This document shows positions 26,524 through 35,895 of a stretch of DNA of 64,000 nt, piece by piece; the first letter of the stretch is position 1; each line of letters opens with the position of its first letter. Below the pieces are notes generated by a model. That model was not told the DNA's origin, ran no database searches, and was given only the letters and a program-made list of their open reading frames with translations. The position numbers and the translations under genes are program-made. The stretch covers positions 2,484,900 through 2,548,899 of the forward strand of contig NZ_CP047593.1 in assembly GCF_009905215.1 (NCBI RefSeq). Direction: 5' to 3'. The DNA is from Tichowtungia aerotolerans. Lineage in GTDB: Bacteria; Verrucomicrobiota; Kiritimatiellia; Kiritimatiellales; Tichowtungiaceae.

Positions 26524-29205
26524 ATGAGGATCAAACGTATATGGGCAGGAGTGGTTGTGTTGTTCTTATCCTCGATCTCGTTTGCGATGTTACTGTTTGC
26601 AATTTCGTCTGTGCCTGTTTCTTTGCAGACACCGGCGGATGGGGACAGTACGTATATGATTCATCCGCATTTCAAATGGAGTGAAGACCCGGATGCGGAC
26701 CGGTACGAAATTCAGATTGCACAGGATGAAACGTTCCAAACCATGGAAGATACCGATTCCGTACCGGTTTCGCGCTATGTGCCGCTGGATGCGCTGCCGG
26801 CCGGAACCTGCTGGTGGCGGGTGCGTGCGCGGTATCGGGACGGAAGTCATGGCCGCTGGACGGATTCTCGGCAGTTGACAATCTCTGTGCCACAGAATCT
26901 TTACACCGTTTCGGTTGGTGATTCGACCGATGTGATTACCAACACGATAGCCGCCGCTGCGGCCGACACACCCGCCCGGCTTGTTTTTGAAACGGGCACT
27001 TATCGGGTGCCTGTTCCGGATGGACGGTGGCTGTTTCAGCTGGAAGACGTGCATGACCTGATTGTGGATGGGCAGGACAGTCTGATTATTATGGATAATC
27101 CCGACAGCGGGTTTTGTCGTCTTGAGAGCTGTGCAGATATCCTGCTGCGCAACTTCCAAGTAGACTATTTTAATACGAACGGTATCCCGACCACACATAC
27201 TGCCGGAACCGTCATTTCAACCGATGCCGCGACCGCATCATTTGTTTTCCAACCATTGGAAAATTATCTGCCGCCGGATGATCCGATCATTCGTGATGCC
27301 TCCGCCCGGCGCTGGGGATGTTTGATGGATACCAATACGCCGGGCCGCCTCAAGGTTAATGTGCCGAACTGGTTTGATTTTAAAGATCAGGTCGATGCGC
27401 TTGGCAATAATCTGTACCGGCTGTATCTCATCGATGCTCATGCCGGACGCATTTCTGATTTCCAGCCGGGAGATACGTTTGTCAAAAGCGGAACCTACGG
27501 GGAGTTCGTCATGTTCTGTCAGTTTTGCACCAACGTTACTTATGAGGCGATTACCAGTTATGCCGGAGCGGCCAATCATTATATCGGCAACTGGAATGAC
27601 GGAATTCATTTCCTGCGCTGTGCAAGCCGGATTAAAAAGGGGCGTCTGATGTCTAACAGCAACGGCGGGTATGTCGGTTCGGGGTATCTCACCGGCTTCT
27701 GGATTGAGGAGTGCCTGACGGAAGGGATGTTTGATGATGCGGTGAACTGCAACAACGGTCCGTCCGATGTGCTGGACAAACCGGCCTCCAATCAGGTTTT
27801 AATCTGGGGCTTTTCCGCCCGCTATCTGGAAGCAGGGGATGCCGTCACCGTTTATACTGCGCCCGAAGGGTTGTTTAACGGCAGATTTACCGTGAACGAG
27901 TTGGAGTTTTTACTTGGAGGAAAAGATGACGGAGGCGGCTGGTTGCTTACGTTGGACAGGGATGTCGGCACAATAGACCCCGGTCTTGAAAACTGGAATT
28001 CGAAAGTCTATATCGACAAACTGGCGCATACGGATGCGTATATCCGCAACAGCACATTTCAGAATTCGCGGCGGTTCGGGTGTCTGTTTAAAAGCTATGG
28101 CGGGGTCATTGAGGGTAATCATTTTGAAGGACTCAGTGAGGCGGCGGTTCATGCAGAAAATGAAAGCCGTTCATTCGACGGCGGGTTGGAGTGCCGGGAT
28201 GTTCGGGTTTTGAATAATACCATTGTCGATTGCGGATACAGCGATGCGTTTTTTTATCAGGGACATGGCGCTATTGAATTCGGCATCAGTGCTTATAATA
28301 CCGTTTGTACTCAGGCTGTACACCGGTCTGTTGAAATTTCCGGAAACACGATCTGTGATTGGGACGGCATGGGAATCAGCATTGAAAATGCGGAAGATGT
28401 GCTGATTTGTTCCAATACTGTCAGCAACTTAAGTGCGGATGAGTTTTTTGCGACCGTTGATCAAAACCATGCTGTGTCGCTGGCCTACACTGCTGGCGCC
28501 ACCGTGACGGGAAACCATCTGCTCGATACGCGCCCGATGGATGCCGCGGTTTATGTTGAAAACAGCAGCAACTGTATTGTGCTGTATAACGACATGGCAT
28601 CTACAGATGTTTACTCCTCTGATTTTTCGGATGTGTCCAGCCTGACCGGAACAGCATACAATGTGACCGTGGACGGGTTTGGGCACCTGGTTTCGACATC
28701 GTCTGCAGTGCCGAACGCAAATTACCGGTTTTCTCTTCCGGGCGGACCGTTGACAGCCGATCCGTCGGTAACGGAAATCCGATGGAAAGCCGTACTGCGG
28801 GTCCCGACGAATTCCGAATGGGTTGCGATCGGGTTGCTTGGCGGAGATGCCGCGCTGCTTTCTTCGGGATCGGATTCCGGGCCGTGGGTGCTGTTTCGAT
28901 CAACGTTTGTTAATATCTGGGGCGGACATTCGACATCCGTTTCTTCGGATACGTTTCGGAACCTGTTTTCTCCCGGCGATGTGATCACTGCGGAGTTTGC
29001 TTATCACGTGTTGTCAAAAACAGTGGACCTTTATATTGATGGGGATCCAGTGGCGGTCGAATTGCCAATTGTGCATAAGGATGAAGACGGTAATGAAGCG
29101 GATCCGGTGGTTGGCTATGCGCAGTTGTTGTTTCGTCTACAGGACCCCGGAGCCGCTTATTTTGATCAGTTTGAAATCCGGTCTTTGCCAGTTGAAGTGC
29201 ATTGA
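26524..29205 (+). CDS. Multi-domain beta-helix protein (FnIII-like + GH110-like + ConA-like module)
   Basis: 893 residues, last gene of operon 1. After a signal anchor or peptide (to about residue 30) comes an FnIII-like domain at 32-125 (PHFKWSEDPDADRYEIQIAQ). A GH110-related beta-helix follows at about 135-690 (DYFNTNGIPTTHTAGTV takes the place of DYDPLPFSQGTV, with DTNTPGRLKVNVPN). At about 696-890 there is a beta-sandwich module that recurs in 35896 and twice in 49131. The DD pair is kept (FDDAVN, Asp404-Asp405), but the Asp expected 23 residues earlier is Gly381. It is the most divergent of the five beta-helix proteins and may be a glycan-binding or altered enzyme. Secreted. Confidence 0.75.
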   Translation: MRIKRIWAGVVVLFLSSISFAMLLFAISSVPVSLQTPADGDSTYMIHPHFKWSEDPDADRYEIQIAQDETFQTMEDTDSVPVSRYVPLDALPAGTCWWRVRARYRDGSHGRWTDSRQLTISVPQNLYTVSVGDSTDVITNTIAAAAADTPARLVFETGTYRVPVPDGRWLFQLEDVHDLIVDGQDSLIIMDNPDSGFCRLESCADILLRNFQVDYFNTNGIPTTHTAGTVISTDAATASFVFQPLENYLPPDDPIIRDASARRWGCLMDTNTPGRLKVNVPNWFDFKDQVDALGNNLYRLYLIDAHAGRISDFQPGDTFVKSGTYGEFVMFCQFCTNVTYEAITSYAGAANHYIGNWNDGIHFLRCASRIKKGRLMSNSNGGYVGSGYLTGFWIEECLTEGMFDDAVNCNNGPSDVLDKPASNQVLIWGFSARYLEAGDAVTVYTAPEGLFNGRFTVNELEFLLGGKDDGGGWLLTLDRDVGTIDPGLENWNSKVYIDKLAHTDAYIRNSTFQNSRRFGCLFKSYGGVIEGNHFEGLSEAAVHAENESRSFDGGLECRDVRVLNNTIVDCGYSDAFFYQGHGAIEFGISAYNTVCTQAVHRSVEISGNTICDWDGMGISIENAEDVLICSNTVSNLSADEFFATVDQNHAVSLAYTAGATVTGNHLLDTRPMDAAVYVENSSNCIVLYNDMASTDVYSSDFSDVSSLTGTAYNVTVDGFGHLVSTSSAVPNANYRFSLPGGPLTADPSVTEIRWKAVLRVPTNSEWVAIGLLGGDAALLSSGSDSGPWVLFRSTFVNIWGGHSTSVSSDTFRNLFSPGDVITAEFAYHVLSKTVDLYIDGDPVAVELPIVHKDEDGNEADPVVGYAQLLFRLQDPGAAYFDQFEIRSLPVEVH

Positions 29206-29364
29206 AGTGATGTATCTCGCTGTTTACTGTGTGAAAACAGCAGAATGTCCGGTTTTTGTGTGCAGGCCGGCTTTTTGTCTGGAAAGACGGGGGCCGGGAG
29301 TCTGTCGTTAAGCCGGGTTTTAGAGCAAATTAAAAAATGTCATGGCCGTTACGGAAGTTGTAAC

Positions 29365-29404
29365 GCAGACACTCTTGTCTGCGACATGGCAGGCAGGAGT
29401 GCCT
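29365..29404. repeat. REP-like pair of small palindromes
   Basis: Two adjoining hairpins: GCAGACA-CTCT-TGTCTGC (29365-29382) and AGGCA-GGAG-TGCCT (29391-29404). Both have perfect arms with four-base loops and sit between operons. Paired short GC-rich palindromes in intergenic space resemble REP-type elements, which are generally present in many genomic copies. Only one copy is in this window, so repetition is inferred. Confidence 0.4.
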
Positions 29405-29772
29405 ACCCCGCATTTTTAGAAATCACTCCATCGGCTACAGTTTTTCCAAAAACGCTATAGAGTTTTCTCTCGCCGTGTTCCCGTGTGCAGAATAATTTTC
29501 AAGGGGTTCGTCGTCGCCGGTTCAACTGAATCATAAGCGACCGGGTGCGTCTGATTATTGGTGCGGAAACGGCCCGAATTGTTGAATTGCGTATTTATTC
29601 TGATGCTGCACCGCTGTTGTGAACAGCGAGAGCTTATAAACAGTTCGGTTTATTCGATTTTTATGAAAAAAAATGAGATATACTGAGGGGCAAAAGAGAG
29701 TGATATTTGAGTTATTGTAATAAAAGGATAATATTTTAAAATTATCCAACCGATAATATATTCAGTATTTAT

Positions 29773-29791
29773 TTGCAAATTTATGCACATT
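29773..29791 (-). promoter_or_regulatory. Putative operator, copy 2 of shared motif
   Basis: The minus strand reads AATGTGCATAAATTTGCAA, identical to 3770-3788 except for one A/T change. Its end is 41 bases before ATG 29833, the first gene of operon 2, a position suited to a regulator touching the promoter. Extending it, the 20 bases 29780-29799 are the exact reverse complement of 49031-49050. Confidence 0.55.
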
Positions 29792-29832
29792 TTTTATCAT
29801 GTTCTCATGAATTCTGAACAGAAAAGGGTTTT

Positions 29833-32154
29833 ATGAGATTACGACATATTGCTGCAGCAGCCTTAACGTCCGTTGTGTCCAATCTGTTAGGAGGAATCCC
29901 AGAACCGTCCTCCGGTTATCCGCGGCCGATGAGTTTCAGGAGCATTAACAGAAAGGCTGTGGATGAGGGCTGTTATGACCGCATGGACATGGTGGTCTCC
30001 GACCTGCACACCTATGTCCGGAAAGATGCGGCGAAAACATTTAAGCAGAAATTTCCGGATCGGCTGGCGCTGATTCAGATTAATATGGAGAGGCTCGGGT
30101 TCTGGGGATCGTGGGAGATGCTCCCAGTTCAGCGCTTTGAAGATTTGGAATATCTGGAACCTGAAAAACTGAATCATGAACCCCAACTGGAACTTTTGCG
30201 GACCGGAAAGTATCCGTTGTTCGATTTTCCCGGCTGGTGGACATATGACGCCGGAGACAGCTCGCTCGGCGATATTCCGGCGGATACGGAAATCATCACA
30301 GTCCAGGTTTCCAAACCCGAACATTTCCGGCCCACCAGGCACCCGGTAACCCGGCGCAATTTTAAAGAGCTTTTCAACCGGGATGCCTACCACCGAGAAG
30401 TGGTCATCTGTCCGCGTGATGCCGAAGGTAAGCTGGACTGGCTGAATGCCGAAATGGGAAAAATCACAGCGCTTGACGAGGCACAGGGGACAGTAACAAT
30501 CCGCCGCTGGAAAACTTCCAAGGGTTGGAAAGCTTATCCCGCCGGAACGTATATCGCGGCCAATTCGGTCGAACTCTACATTCGGAACGAGCTCAAGCAC
30601 CTTTTCACGAGGCCGGATGATGCGATTCTGCAGCCATGGCTTCCGAATCTGACCGATTTCTGCCCGCGCGACCCGCGCACCGGACTAAATGCCCGGGAGT
30701 TCCTGGCCCAATGGTACGCGAATTTTAAAACGAACGATTATCCGACCCTTGACGGACTGGTTTTCGATGTGTCCGTTGGAACATTTTATCCTTCCACCCG
30801 CATATCCGGAAAGGTGGACTGCAACAATGACGGAGAAGCGGATGCTTTCTTTTTCGATAACATCAACTATTGGCCGCTTGGCATTTACGACTTCTTTTAC
30901 ACGCTTCGCAACGGCCTTCCCGGCGTCTTTAAAGGAACTGGAGACGACTGTATCCTGATGGGGGACTCCAACCACAATGAAGACCAGCGCTTTTTCGATC
31001 TGCTCAATGGCGGGGAATACGAATACTCCATGCACCCCGTTTGGTTCATGCCCTGTACATATTCAAGCATGCTGGACCGTCTGCTGCTCTGGAAGGAACG
31101 GGGCTGCAAACCGGACAGCACCTTTGTCAGCAATAAGAACCCCGACGAAATTTATCACGGCGGAGACGCGTTAAAACTGACCGGAGTGATGACTCTCAGT
31201 CACTGGCGCATGGATATGGCCAGCGCCTGCATGACATCCGGTTACGCCGGCAAGGACATTTCCCGATCCGCCGATAAAAGCAGCCCGGAACTGATTCAGT
31301 ATCCGGCCGCAGTTGAACAGCGCAAAAAATACAGATTCCCGCTTCCCCCTGACTACGACGAATATCATGAAGGCGTTCTGACCAATTATAACTGGCTCGG
31401 GCGGCCGGTTGGCGAAGCGACACGCATCGGCACGCATCTGAGCCCGGTGCTTTACCGTTTTGAAGAGGGCAGGAAACCGCCTGTTATGCACGCGAAAGGG
31501 AAGTGGGACGCCGGACAGCCGGAACGTGATAAACACCGCTTTTCCCTGAATGTGGACCAGGTGGATTTGTGGCGCGAGGACAAAGATTCATGGAGCTGTT
31601 ACGCCGAACTTGATTTAGGAAAAACCCGGTTCGAAAAAGATGCGGATTACACGCTCACGTTCACCGTTTCCGGTTCCAATCCCTGGAAAAAACTGAAAGA
31701 GCGCTATCGCAGAATTCCCAAAAACATCCGGTTCCGACTGGCGGTAAACGGAATTGAAGAAGTCGATTTCGGCAATTTTGACGGCTCTTATTTTCAGGAA
31801 GCGCTGGTTTTTGAAGAACCCCGCACCTGTACGCTGACCCTGAAGGCGCCGGCAGACGGCACCGGCGTTTTGCAGATTGATCTCACTGAAAATACAGGCG
31901 AAACGGTTATCGAAAACCTGCAGATTCGGAAAGGCTGCGGCGATGTGCTTTATCGGAAATTTGAAAACGGCCTGGTGATCCTGAACGGCTCCTATTCCGA
32001 ACCGGCTGCTGTTGATTTCAGGCAGCTGTTTCCCGGCGAGTCCTATTGCCGGATCAACGGCCTGCAGGATCCGGAGCACAATAATGGCAAACCGGTCGTG
32101 AAACCTCTGACGGTTCAGCCTCACGATGCATTCTTCCTCCGTAAAACTCAATAA
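29833..32154 (+). CDS. Putative glycoside hydrolase, GHL15-like TIM barrel
   Basis: 773 residues, first gene of operon 2, with AAAAGGGTT as ribosome site. A short signal-like N-terminus (RHIAAAALTSVVSNLLGG). Residues about 40-470 resemble the GHL15-type TIM barrels: VVSDLHTYVRKDA, LDGLVFDVSVGTFYPS, a Ca-site-like DCNNDGEADAFF, then GDSNHNEDQRF and MTSGYAG late in the barrel. The last ~220 residues form a beta domain, followed by FENGLVILNG and VDFRQLFPG, which are typical endings of such proteins. Expected to cut a glycosidic bond outside the cytoplasm. Catalytic residues cannot be assigned by eye, and the call rests on overall pattern. Confidence 0.6.
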   Translation: MRLRHIAAAALTSVVSNLLGGIPEPSSGYPRPMSFRSINRKAVDEGCYDRMDMVVSDLHTYVRKDAAKTFKQKFPDRLALIQINMERLGFWGSWEMLPVQRFEDLEYLEPEKLNHEPQLELLRTGKYPLFDFPGWWTYDAGDSSLGDIPADTEIITVQVSKPEHFRPTRHPVTRRNFKELFNRDAYHREVVICPRDAEGKLDWLNAEMGKITALDEAQGTVTIRRWKTSKGWKAYPAGTYIAANSVELYIRNELKHLFTRPDDAILQPWLPNLTDFCPRDPRTGLNAREFLAQWYANFKTNDYPTLDGLVFDVSVGTFYPSTRISGKVDCNNDGEADAFFFDNINYWPLGIYDFFYTLRNGLPGVFKGTGDDCILMGDSNHNEDQRFFDLLNGGEYEYSMHPVWFMPCTYSSMLDRLLLWKERGCKPDSTFVSNKNPDEIYHGGDALKLTGVMTLSHWRMDMASACMTSGYAGKDISRSADKSSPELIQYPAAVEQRKKYRFPLPPDYDEYHEGVLTNYNWLGRPVGEATRIGTHLSPVLYRFEEGRKPPVMHAKGKWDAGQPERDKHRFSLNVDQVDLWREDKDSWSCYAELDLGKTRFEKDADYTLTFTVSGSNPWKKLKERYRRIPKNIRFRLAVNGIEEVDFGNFDGSYFQEALVFEEPRTCTLTLKAPADGTGVLQIDLTENTGETVIENLQIRKGCGDVLYRKFENGLVILNGSYSEPAAVDFRQLFPGESYCRINGLQDPEHNNGKPVVKPLTVQPHDAFFLRKTQ

Positions 32155-32169
32155 CCGCAGGTGAATTCC

Positions 32170-34059
32170 ATGAATTGCAAGAAACTATCGGGATTTGGTG
32201 CTCTGGCTCTGGTGGCAATGTCTTCACAGGTTCATGCGAAACCGTCTGAGCAGAAAATGAATGTCGTTTTCTTTCTGGTGGATGATATGGGCTGGATGGA
32301 CAGCTCGGTGTACGGCAGTCAGTTCTATAAAACACCAGCGCTGGAACGGCTGGCACAGTCCAGTGTACGGTTTGTAAACGCCTATTCCGCCAGTCCGCTC
32401 TGCTCCCCGAGCCGGGCCGGCATCATGAGCGGGCAATATCCCGCACGGCACGGCCTGACCACGGCCTGGGGCCATCTGCCGATTGATCCGGACCTTCCTG
32501 AATATCAGGACCCCAAACCGTGGAGTCCGGTGCTTTTGCCGAACTCAAAACGGGTGCTGGAACTGGAGCAATACACAGTCGCCGAAGCGTTTCGTGATGC
32601 AGGGTATCGCACCGGATTTGTCGGCAAATGGCATTTGGGTTTGGATGAAGCCTATTGGCCGGAACAGCAGGGGTTTGAGTTTACGTTTCACGGGGCTCCG
32701 GATGCCGGACCGAGAACGTATTTCTCGCCGTATCAGTTTAAAGCGGGGACGGTTGCTGACGGTCCGGACGGAGAATATCTGACGGATCGGGCCACGGAGG
32801 AGGCGCTCCGGTATATTCACAATGGAGATCAACGACCGTTTTTTCTGTGTCTCTGGCACTGGGCGGTTCATGGTCCGTGGTATGCCAAGCAGGAACAGAT
32901 TGATTATTTTAAGCATCATCCGGACCCGACCGGACTTCAGAAAAGTCCCACGATGGCGGCTATGCTGGAGAGCATGGATGAGAGTCTCGGTCGGTTGCTC
33001 GACGACCTGGAGAAGAGCGGATTGGATGAAAATACGATTATTATTTTCACTTCAGACAATGGCGGCGTGGTTAAGAAAGGCCCTAAGGAGGAACAGGGGA
33101 TTCCAGCGACCTGCAATGCGCCGCTGCGCAACGGGAAAGCTTCGGTTTTTGAAGGCGGAACCCGTGTGCCTGCGCTGATCCGGTGGCCAGGGGTGACTGA
33201 TCAGTCGCGCGTGGATGAGACGCCGATTATGGGCATTGATTATTATCCGACACTGCTGGAGATGTGCGGCATTGCGCCGAATCCTCAGCAGATAATCGAT
33301 GGAGTCAGTCTGGTTCCGCTTTTGAAAGGTCGGGATATTCAGCGTGACGGGCTTTTCTGTTTCTTTCCTCATTCATTCGGAAAGTGGTCTCCTGCCGGAG
33401 CGTGGGTGCGCCAGGGTGACTGGAAGTTGATCGAGGTGTTTGATCCCGGCCGGTTTTATCCGGAACCTTACGAGCTTTACAATCTGAATGATGATATCGG
33501 CGAAACGCAGAATCTGGCGGATCGGTATCCGGAACGGGTCGCGGCAATGAAAGCCATGCTTCAGCAGCACTACAAAGATACCAATGCGCGCATGCCGATC
33601 CCGAATCCGGATTATGAGAAACCTGATTTGTCTGCTGCTCAGGCTTCGCCTGTGCAGCAAAATTTTCAGGGGTGGATCGAGTCGGGGCCGGGGAATCCGT
33701 TATCGTTGAAAGACGGGGGCCTTTGTGTAGACACGCGGGGTATTGCGACTTCCCGGCTGCCGAACGCGAAGGGCCCACTTCGGGTCTGTATTCGCACAAA
33801 GGTTTCTGGGGTGCCGCATGGTGTGTTCTTTTGGCGTGAGGGTGATCAGAAACAATTTGGTGCAGATCGTCGAATTCCGTTTCATCTGAAGTCCGGTGAG
33901 TGGGAAGAGCATTCAATCGACTTTAGCGCTGCTGCTCCGTTGGCGGGGTTGAGGATTGATCTGGGACTCAGAAAGCAGGCGCCTGCCCAGGTAGAATGGA
34001 TCAAGCTTTTTAAAGCAGATGGTACACTGCTGCAGCCGTGGGACTTTTCAATAGATTAA
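32170..34059 (+). CDS. Secreted type I sulfatase with C-terminal beta-sandwich extension
   Basis: ATG 32170 (GCAGGTG upstream) rather than GTG 32161 in the same frame. 629 residues. Signal peptide to HA (about 23), then MNVVFFLVDDMGWMD. Formylglycine Cys78 in CSPSR, GKWHLGLD and TSDNGG. The sulfatase domain ends near residue 470. The ~140 residues that follow (FQGWIESGPGNPLSLKDGG, later EWEEHSIDFSAAAPL) form a beta-rich, carbohydrate-binding-like domain absent from the other sulfatases in the window. PARHGLTTAWGHLP after the Cys motif fits arylsulfatase A-like enzymes. The added domain may tether it to the polysaccharide. Confidence 0.94.
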   Translation: MNCKKLSGFGALALVAMSSQVHAKPSEQKMNVVFFLVDDMGWMDSSVYGSQFYKTPALERLAQSSVRFVNAYSASPLCSPSRAGIMSGQYPARHGLTTAWGHLPIDPDLPEYQDPKPWSPVLLPNSKRVLELEQYTVAEAFRDAGYRTGFVGKWHLGLDEAYWPEQQGFEFTFHGAPDAGPRTYFSPYQFKAGTVADGPDGEYLTDRATEEALRYIHNGDQRPFFLCLWHWAVHGPWYAKQEQIDYFKHHPDPTGLQKSPTMAAMLESMDESLGRLLDDLEKSGLDENTIIIFTSDNGGVVKKGPKEEQGIPATCNAPLRNGKASVFEGGTRVPALIRWPGVTDQSRVDETPIMGIDYYPTLLEMCGIAPNPQQIIDGVSLVPLLKGRDIQRDGLFCFFPHSFGKWSPAGAWVRQGDWKLIEVFDPGRFYPEPYELYNLNDDIGETQNLADRYPERVAAMKAMLQQHYKDTNARMPIPNPDYEKPDLSAAQASPVQQNFQGWIESGPGNPLSLKDGGLCVDTRGIATSRLPNAKGPLRVCIRTKVSGVPHGVFFWREGDQKQFGADRRIPFHLKSGEWEEHSIDFSAAAPLAGLRIDLGLRKQAPAQVEWIKLFKADGTLLQPWDFSID

Positions 34060-34075
34060 ACCGGAAAAGGAAATC

Positions 34076-35872
34076 ATGATTTCAAAAGCACAATCAGCCC
34101 GATGGATTTGGCGTGGAACGATTTGTATGTGTGTTGGCCTGCTTTTGGCCGGATGCATGTTGACTTCGTCTGAAGTTCGCACATTTACTCCGGAAGAATT
34201 CGGCGCGGTCGGTGATGGGGTTCATGACGACAGTTCGGCCTTGCTGGAAGCGCTGGTCGCCATGCGGCGTTGTGGCGGTCCGGTCCGGTTGGTTTTTTCA
34301 GAAAAAACCTATCGTTTTGGAAAGCAGACGGTTTGTGATGCAATGTTTGATTTGTCGGACATGACTCGTGTTGAAGTGGACGGGCAGGGTGCGACTTTGA
34401 TTTTGAATCCTGTTAATGGAGTGGTCCGCTGTTTCAACAGTCGGAGCGTTATCTTCAAAAACTTTGTGATTCAGCATGACCCGCTCCCGTTCATGCAGGG
34501 GGCGGTGGTTTCTGTTGATCCGGCTGCCGGATGTTTTGCTTGGGAAATTCAGGCCGGTTTTCCATTGCCGCCGTCGGGGGAGTGGATGGATCAGGAGGGA
34601 CATTTTTTCGACAATCCGGCATCTGCGCTGCCGGAACCGGGCGAGTGGGAGAATCGCAACAGCGCCCGCAGTCCATGGCAGTGGGGTATCGTGATCGAGG
34701 CGGAGTCGCGCCGGTTGAAGTCCGGTTTCCCTAACCATTTGTTTGTCGATTCGGTAGTGCCTGCCGGTGAGCGGGAGTTACGGCTTTTTCAGGTTTCTGT
34801 TGCGGAGCCTTACTGGAAATATATGGCAGACCTGCGCGTTGGAGAGCGGTTTGTGCTTCCGCGTTTTCGGCGGACAAAGGAGGAATATTTCAGCCTCAAG
34901 GACAAAGGCTGGATGTATGAGCAGAATATTCAGATTCGCAAATCAGCAGATATTGTGATGGAGGATATCACGTTCTATTCCGCCCGGCCGGGAATGGTTT
35001 TCGGGATTCGGCGCAACGTGGGGCCGGTAACGGTTCGGGGCTGTACGGTCACCTGGCTGCCCGGGTCGGATCGCCTCATCGCTTCCTGGCGGGATGGCAA
35101 CCATTGCAAAAACAATCGGGTTGGGCCGTTGATTGAAAACTGCCGGTTTGAAGGCCTTTTCGACGACAGTATCAATCTCAGTGCCGATGCGGTTATGGTG
35201 AGAAAGGTAATTGCTCCGAATCAGTTCGAGCTGACCTCGGCGGGCTTTGAGCCGGGTGATCAGGTCGGTGTGTTTCAACCGGGCCAAGGCAGTTGGGATA
35301 CGGAGTTTTCAGTCGTTAATTCAGATGGAACCATCGTTGCCCTGGACCGTCCGGTCGATGGAATTCTTACCGGTGAAATGCGGCCGAAGAAGGATGTGAA
35401 AGCCACACAGTTTTACAATTTGAGCTGTGCCAATGACGGCTTTGTTGTTCGCAACAACTTTTTCGGGATTCAGCGTCGGCATGCAGTTTTAGCCCGCTGC
35501 CGCGGACTGATCGAAAATAACGTAATCGACGGAGTCTGCGGTCGGGCGCTGGAGTTCTGCAATGAATCCGGATCTTTTTATGAAGGGCCGTTTCCGCGCG
35601 GACTCCGTGTTCGAGGTAACCGGATTTCCAATACGGCATGGGCGCCGGTTGTTATCCGGACCAAAGGTCCGGACGGCATGGGACCGGTCACCGGCGATAT
35701 CCTGTTCGAAAACAACAGGATTGTTTTTGATGCCGGAGCGCCGGTTGAAGTGGAGCGTGCAGAAAACATTACATTTAAGGGCAACGGGTTTTCCCGGACG
35801 GACGGAACGGCGATACCCGATAAGGAAGCCGTTAAAATTGACCGGTCATCCATTGATATTCGATTTGAATAA
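34076..35872 (+). CDS. GH110-like beta-helix lipoprotein, catalytic residues intact
   Basis: 598 residues. The N-terminus ends in a lipobox (VGLLLAGC), so it should be acylated at Cys and anchored in a membrane, unlike the other beta-helix proteins here. Opening FGAVGDGVHDDSSALLEALV, then VIQHDPLPFMQGAV in place of DYDPLPFSQGTV. Asp340 (WRDGNHCK) and Asp363-Asp364 (GLFDDSIN) keep the 23-residue spacing seen in the intact copies. There are ~20 additional residues around DPAAGCFAWEIQAGFPLPPS. Substrate probably an alpha-galactoside, with differences around the site. It sits 16 bases after the sulfatase and 23 bases before the fused GH110-like gene. Confidence 0.8.
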   Translation: MISKAQSARWIWRGTICMCVGLLLAGCMLTSSEVRTFTPEEFGAVGDGVHDDSSALLEALVAMRRCGGPVRLVFSEKTYRFGKQTVCDAMFDLSDMTRVEVDGQGATLILNPVNGVVRCFNSRSVIFKNFVIQHDPLPFMQGAVVSVDPAAGCFAWEIQAGFPLPPSGEWMDQEGHFFDNPASALPEPGEWENRNSARSPWQWGIVIEAESRRLKSGFPNHLFVDSVVPAGERELRLFQVSVAEPYWKYMADLRVGERFVLPRFRRTKEEYFSLKDKGWMYEQNIQIRKSADIVMEDITFYSARPGMVFGIRRNVGPVTVRGCTVTWLPGSDRLIASWRDGNHCKNNRVGPLIENCRFEGLFDDSINLSADAVMVRKVIAPNQFELTSAGFEPGDQVGVFQPGQGSWDTEFSVVNSDGTIVALDRPVDGILTGEMRPKKDVKATQFYNLSCANDGFVVRNNFFGIQRRHAVLARCRGLIENNVIDGVCGRALEFCNESGSFYEGPFPRGLRVRGNRISNTAWAPVVIRTKGPDGMGPVTGDILFENNRIVFDAGAPVEVERAENITFKGNGFSRTDGTAIPDKEAVKIDRSSIDIRFE

Positions 35873-35895
35873 TCGGTCTCTGTGAGCGGTTGGAA

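Larger units (their letters stand above)
29206..29832. other. Intergenic region between operon 1 and operon 2
   Basis: About 630 bases without a convincing gene. Near operon 1 lies a hairpin GCTGTTT...AAACAGC (29219-29241), then CCGG...CCGG with CTTTTT (about 29250-29278), a weak terminator candidate. Farther on is a paired palindromic repeat (29365-29404). The last 150 bases are very AT-rich and carry the palindrome GGATAAT-N8-ATTATCC (29726-29747), a TTATTGTAATAA palindrome near 29712-29723, and the shared motif at 29773. This final part should hold the operon 2 promoter. Confidence 0.5.
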
